A stretch of DNA of 43,659 bases from Clostridium aciditolerans (GTDB lineage: Bacteria; Bacillota; Clostridia; Clostridiales; Clostridiaceae). Location of the stretch: contig NZ_JAEEGB010000003.1 of NCBI RefSeq assembly GCF_016316925.1, positions 283,302 through 326,960 on the forward strand. Reading direction: 5' to 3'. This document shows positions 42,187 to 43,659 of the stretch, in pieces. Both the position numbers and the translations under genes were made by a program. The notes under the pieces are model-generated. The model made no database searches, was not told where the DNA came from, and saw only the letters and a program-made list of their open reading frames with translations. Every line of letters starts with the position of its first letter. Position 1 is the stretch's first letter.

Positions 42187-43545
42187 ATGGAAAGTACAAA
42201 CAGAAGACCATTTGGCTTTTATGTATGCTCACTAGCCTTCTCATTGGAAAGGTTTGCATTCTACTCAGCAAAATGGTTAATTGTAGCATTTGTAGCTGCT
42301 AAAGTAGTAGACGGAGGACTTGGTCTTACTGCCGGAGATGCAGCAAAAATGTCTGCAAACCTAGTTGCATTTACTTATCTTGCACCATTAATCGGGGCAT
42401 ATGTTTCTGACCGTATCATAGGTGCTAGATACCTTGTTCCTGTCGGAATGATTTTCATGGGAGCAGGTTACTTAGTAGGATGGCAGGCTTCAAGCGCTGC
42501 TATGATTAATTTAATGATTGCTTTGGTTTCTATAGGTACAGGTTTATTCAAGTGTCAGACAAATGCTATTACAGGTAGACTTTTTGATGACCCAAGACAA
42601 TTAGATAGTGCATTCTCTACTCAATACTCTTTCGTTAACTTCGGTTCTTTCTTTGGTACAACAATTATCGGTGTACTTGCTGTAACTAAAGGATACGCCT
42701 TCTGTTTCTTAATTTGTGCAATTATGATGTTTATTGATGCTGCTTGGTTCATCTTTGGATGGAGATTCTTAGGAGAAACAGGTAAAAAACCTTTTAAGAT
42801 TGATGAACACAAAGAAGTAAAAGAAAAGAAACAAACAGAAGAAAAGAAACCTCTTACAACAATGGAAAAAAAGAGAGTTGCAGCCATTGTTTTAATATCT
42901 GTATTTTCCGTAATCTTCTGGGTGTTCTGGTACTTGGCATATATGCCTGTGTACTTATACTGGGATGGAGACAATGCAGCTGCTAACTGGATGATAGGTA
43001 GCTTTAAAGTTCCATCAGTTTGGTTTGACTCATTAAATGCATTTATGTGTATCACATTAGGACCGATTCTTGGCGGATTGTGGACAAAATTAGCTAAGAG
43101 ACCTCAAGGTGACTTAAGTATGTTTAAGAAAACTGCTTTAGGTATGCTATTATTAGGTTTATCTTATGTAATTTTTGCAATGGCAGATGTTACAAGAGGC
43201 AGCAATCTTGCACCTCTAGGTTGGATCATTGCATTTGGTATAGTTTTATCTCTTGGTGAAATGGTATTTTCACCACTTGGAAACTCTTTTATTAGTAAAT
43301 TCGCTCCACCTAGATTATTATCACAAATGATGAGTGTTTGGGTACTTGCTGTCTTCTTTGCAGGAAAATCTTACGGATGGTTATATGAATTTACATTAAA
43401 ATTTAAATTTTCAACTGTATACTTTGTAATTGCAGGTATTGCTCTTGCAGCTGGCATTATTCTTTGGTCATTAGATAAAACTTTAAACGGTTTAGTTGTA
43501 AAAGATGAAGAATTACAAAATAAAGGTGGAGAATTGCAGGTATAG
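42187..43545 (+). CDS. POT/PTR2-family proton-dependent peptide transporter
   Basis: The 452-aa protein has about 12-14 membrane helices. The first helix carries LAFSLERFAFYSAKWLIVAF with the E-R-F-x-F-Y pattern of the POT family (ExxERFxYY type). SDRIIGARYLVPVG follows as the loop of the first bundle, and a lysine-rich cytoplasmic linker (KEVKEKKQTEEKKPLTTMEK) sits between the halves. It should import di- and tripeptides with protons. GGAGGG lies ten bases before ATG. It follows the Xaa-Pro peptidase and proline-iminopeptidase genes, so imported proline peptides would be cut by them. Codons are again richer in C than in the rest of the window. Confidence 0.88.
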   Translation: MESTNRRPFGFYVCSLAFSLERFAFYSAKWLIVAFVAAKVVDGGLGLTAGDAAKMSANLVAFTYLAPLIGAYVSDRIIGARYLVPVGMIFMGAGYLVGWQASSAAMINLMIALVSIGTGLFKCQTNAITGRLFDDPRQLDSAFSTQYSFVNFGSFFGTTIIGVLAVTKGYAFCFLICAIMMFIDAAWFIFGWRFLGETGKKPFKIDEHKEVKEKKQTEEKKPLTTMEKKRVAAIVLISVFSVIFWVFWYLAYMPVYLYWDGDNAAANWMIGSFKVPSVWFDSLNAFMCITLGPILGGLWTKLAKRPQGDLSMFKKTALGMLLLGLSYVIFAMADVTRGSNLAPLGWIIAFGIVLSLGEMVFSPLGNSFISKFAPPRLLSQMMSVWVLAVFFAGKSYGWLYEFTLKFKFSTVYFVIAGIALAAGIILWSLDKTLNGLVVKDEELQNKGGELQV

Positions 43546-43659
43546 TTACTAAAGAAGTCTTTATTTACAATGAATAAGTATGCTTCATTAGTATTTAGTA
43601 GCTTAATTTAAGAGGAAATATAGAATAAAAGAGCTTAGATTGAACTGCTCCCTGTCAAG
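43546..43659. other. End of window: partial copy of the peptidase upstream module
   Basis: 43560-43620 (TTTACAATGA...TTAGTAGCTTAATTTAAGAGGA) resembles 39570-39632 just before the M24 peptidase gene, at roughly 70 percent identity by eye. No start codon with a ribosome site follows before the window ends, so it cannot be said whether another gene begins there. Confidence 0.45.

Noticed and set aside
42093-42302. Alternative open frame overlapping the start of the POT transporter
   Set aside because: It lies out of frame with the transporter, encodes no recognisable sequence, and the GGAGGG site serves the ATG at 42187.

Overview
The window looks like a chromosomal segment of a spore-former-type Firmicute of the genus Clostridium or a close relative. 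The DNA is very AT-rich, Shine-Dalgarno sites are strong (AGGAGG/GGAGG), and Arg codons are mostly AGA. It carries a T-box-controlled glutaminyl-tRNA synthetase, a split (PA/PB) glycine decarboxylase behind a tandem glycine riboswitch, a GEMM-type c-di-GMP riboswitch and sigma-54 control. No rRNA, tRNA, CRISPR array or intact transposase gene was found.

Layout. 0.2-1.7 kb: YbaK-type aminoacyl-tRNA deacylase, a GNAT acetyltransferase and an MGMT-family alkyltransferase. 2.0-4.1 kb: an antibiotic-resistance-type ABC-F protein behind a leader with an 8-codon peptide ORF, two intrinsic terminators and mutually exclusive pairings. 4.2-6.3 kb: glnS and its T-box leader, followed by a fabF 3' remnant. 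6.5-8.8 kb: a c-di-GMP cluster (CBS-GGDEF protein, an unrecognised 116-aa partner, and an HD-GYP protein under a c-di-GMP-I riboswitch). 9.0-10.4 kb: a DUF3267-type membrane zincin-like protein and a 3D-domain protein, then a MITE-like repeat. 10.8-13.1 kb: mnmA and a cysteine desulfurase. 13.3-19.1 kb: envelope glycosylation genes (ArnT-like GT, GtrB-like GT2, GtrA, PIG-V-like mannosyltransferase, processive-type GT2). 19.4-20.1 kb: an FMN_bind-like lipoprotein. 20.2-25.6 kb: a sigma-54 regulon in which a bacterial enhancer-binding protein lies between two -24/-12 promoters driving a glutamine-amidotransferase-type hydrolase plus APC permease and an M20 peptidase. 25.7-26.9 kb: two-part ThrE-type exporter. 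27.2-31.8 kb: glycine cleavage operon gcvT-gcvH-gcvPA-gcvPB. 32.3-33.0 kb: PilZ protein. 33.1-35.0 kb: marR-MFS pair with matching palindromic operators. 35.1-38.2 kb: SWIM/SNF2 helicase. 38.4-39.4 kb: methyltransferase under a CsoR-family-like operator and a broken GNAT copy. 39.6-43.5 kb: a peptide/proline utilisation module (M24 peptidase, proline-iminopeptidase-type hydrolase, POT transporter) with different codon use and duplicated flanking DNA.

The least explained item is a family of structured repeats. Two 151-bp copies (26918-27068 and 39159-39309, opposite strands) differ at only five positions by eye. A diverged 230-bp relative (32011-32240) keeps the same stems through compensating changes. 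One copy sits inside a GNAT pseudogene whose intact relative lies at 738-1271, so it has evidently moved. The shape suggests a mobile, RNA-structured, non-autonomous element, possibly an IS200/IS605 (TnpB guide-RNA-like) derivative, but that identity is inferred only.

Links between genes: c-di-GMP is likely made, broken down and sensed by products or RNAs at 6571-7431, 7969-8655, 8752-8832 and 32303-32992. Amino-acid and peptide turnover recurs (glycine cleavage, ThrE, M20, M24, POT, APC), which fits an amino-acid-fermenting anaerobe.
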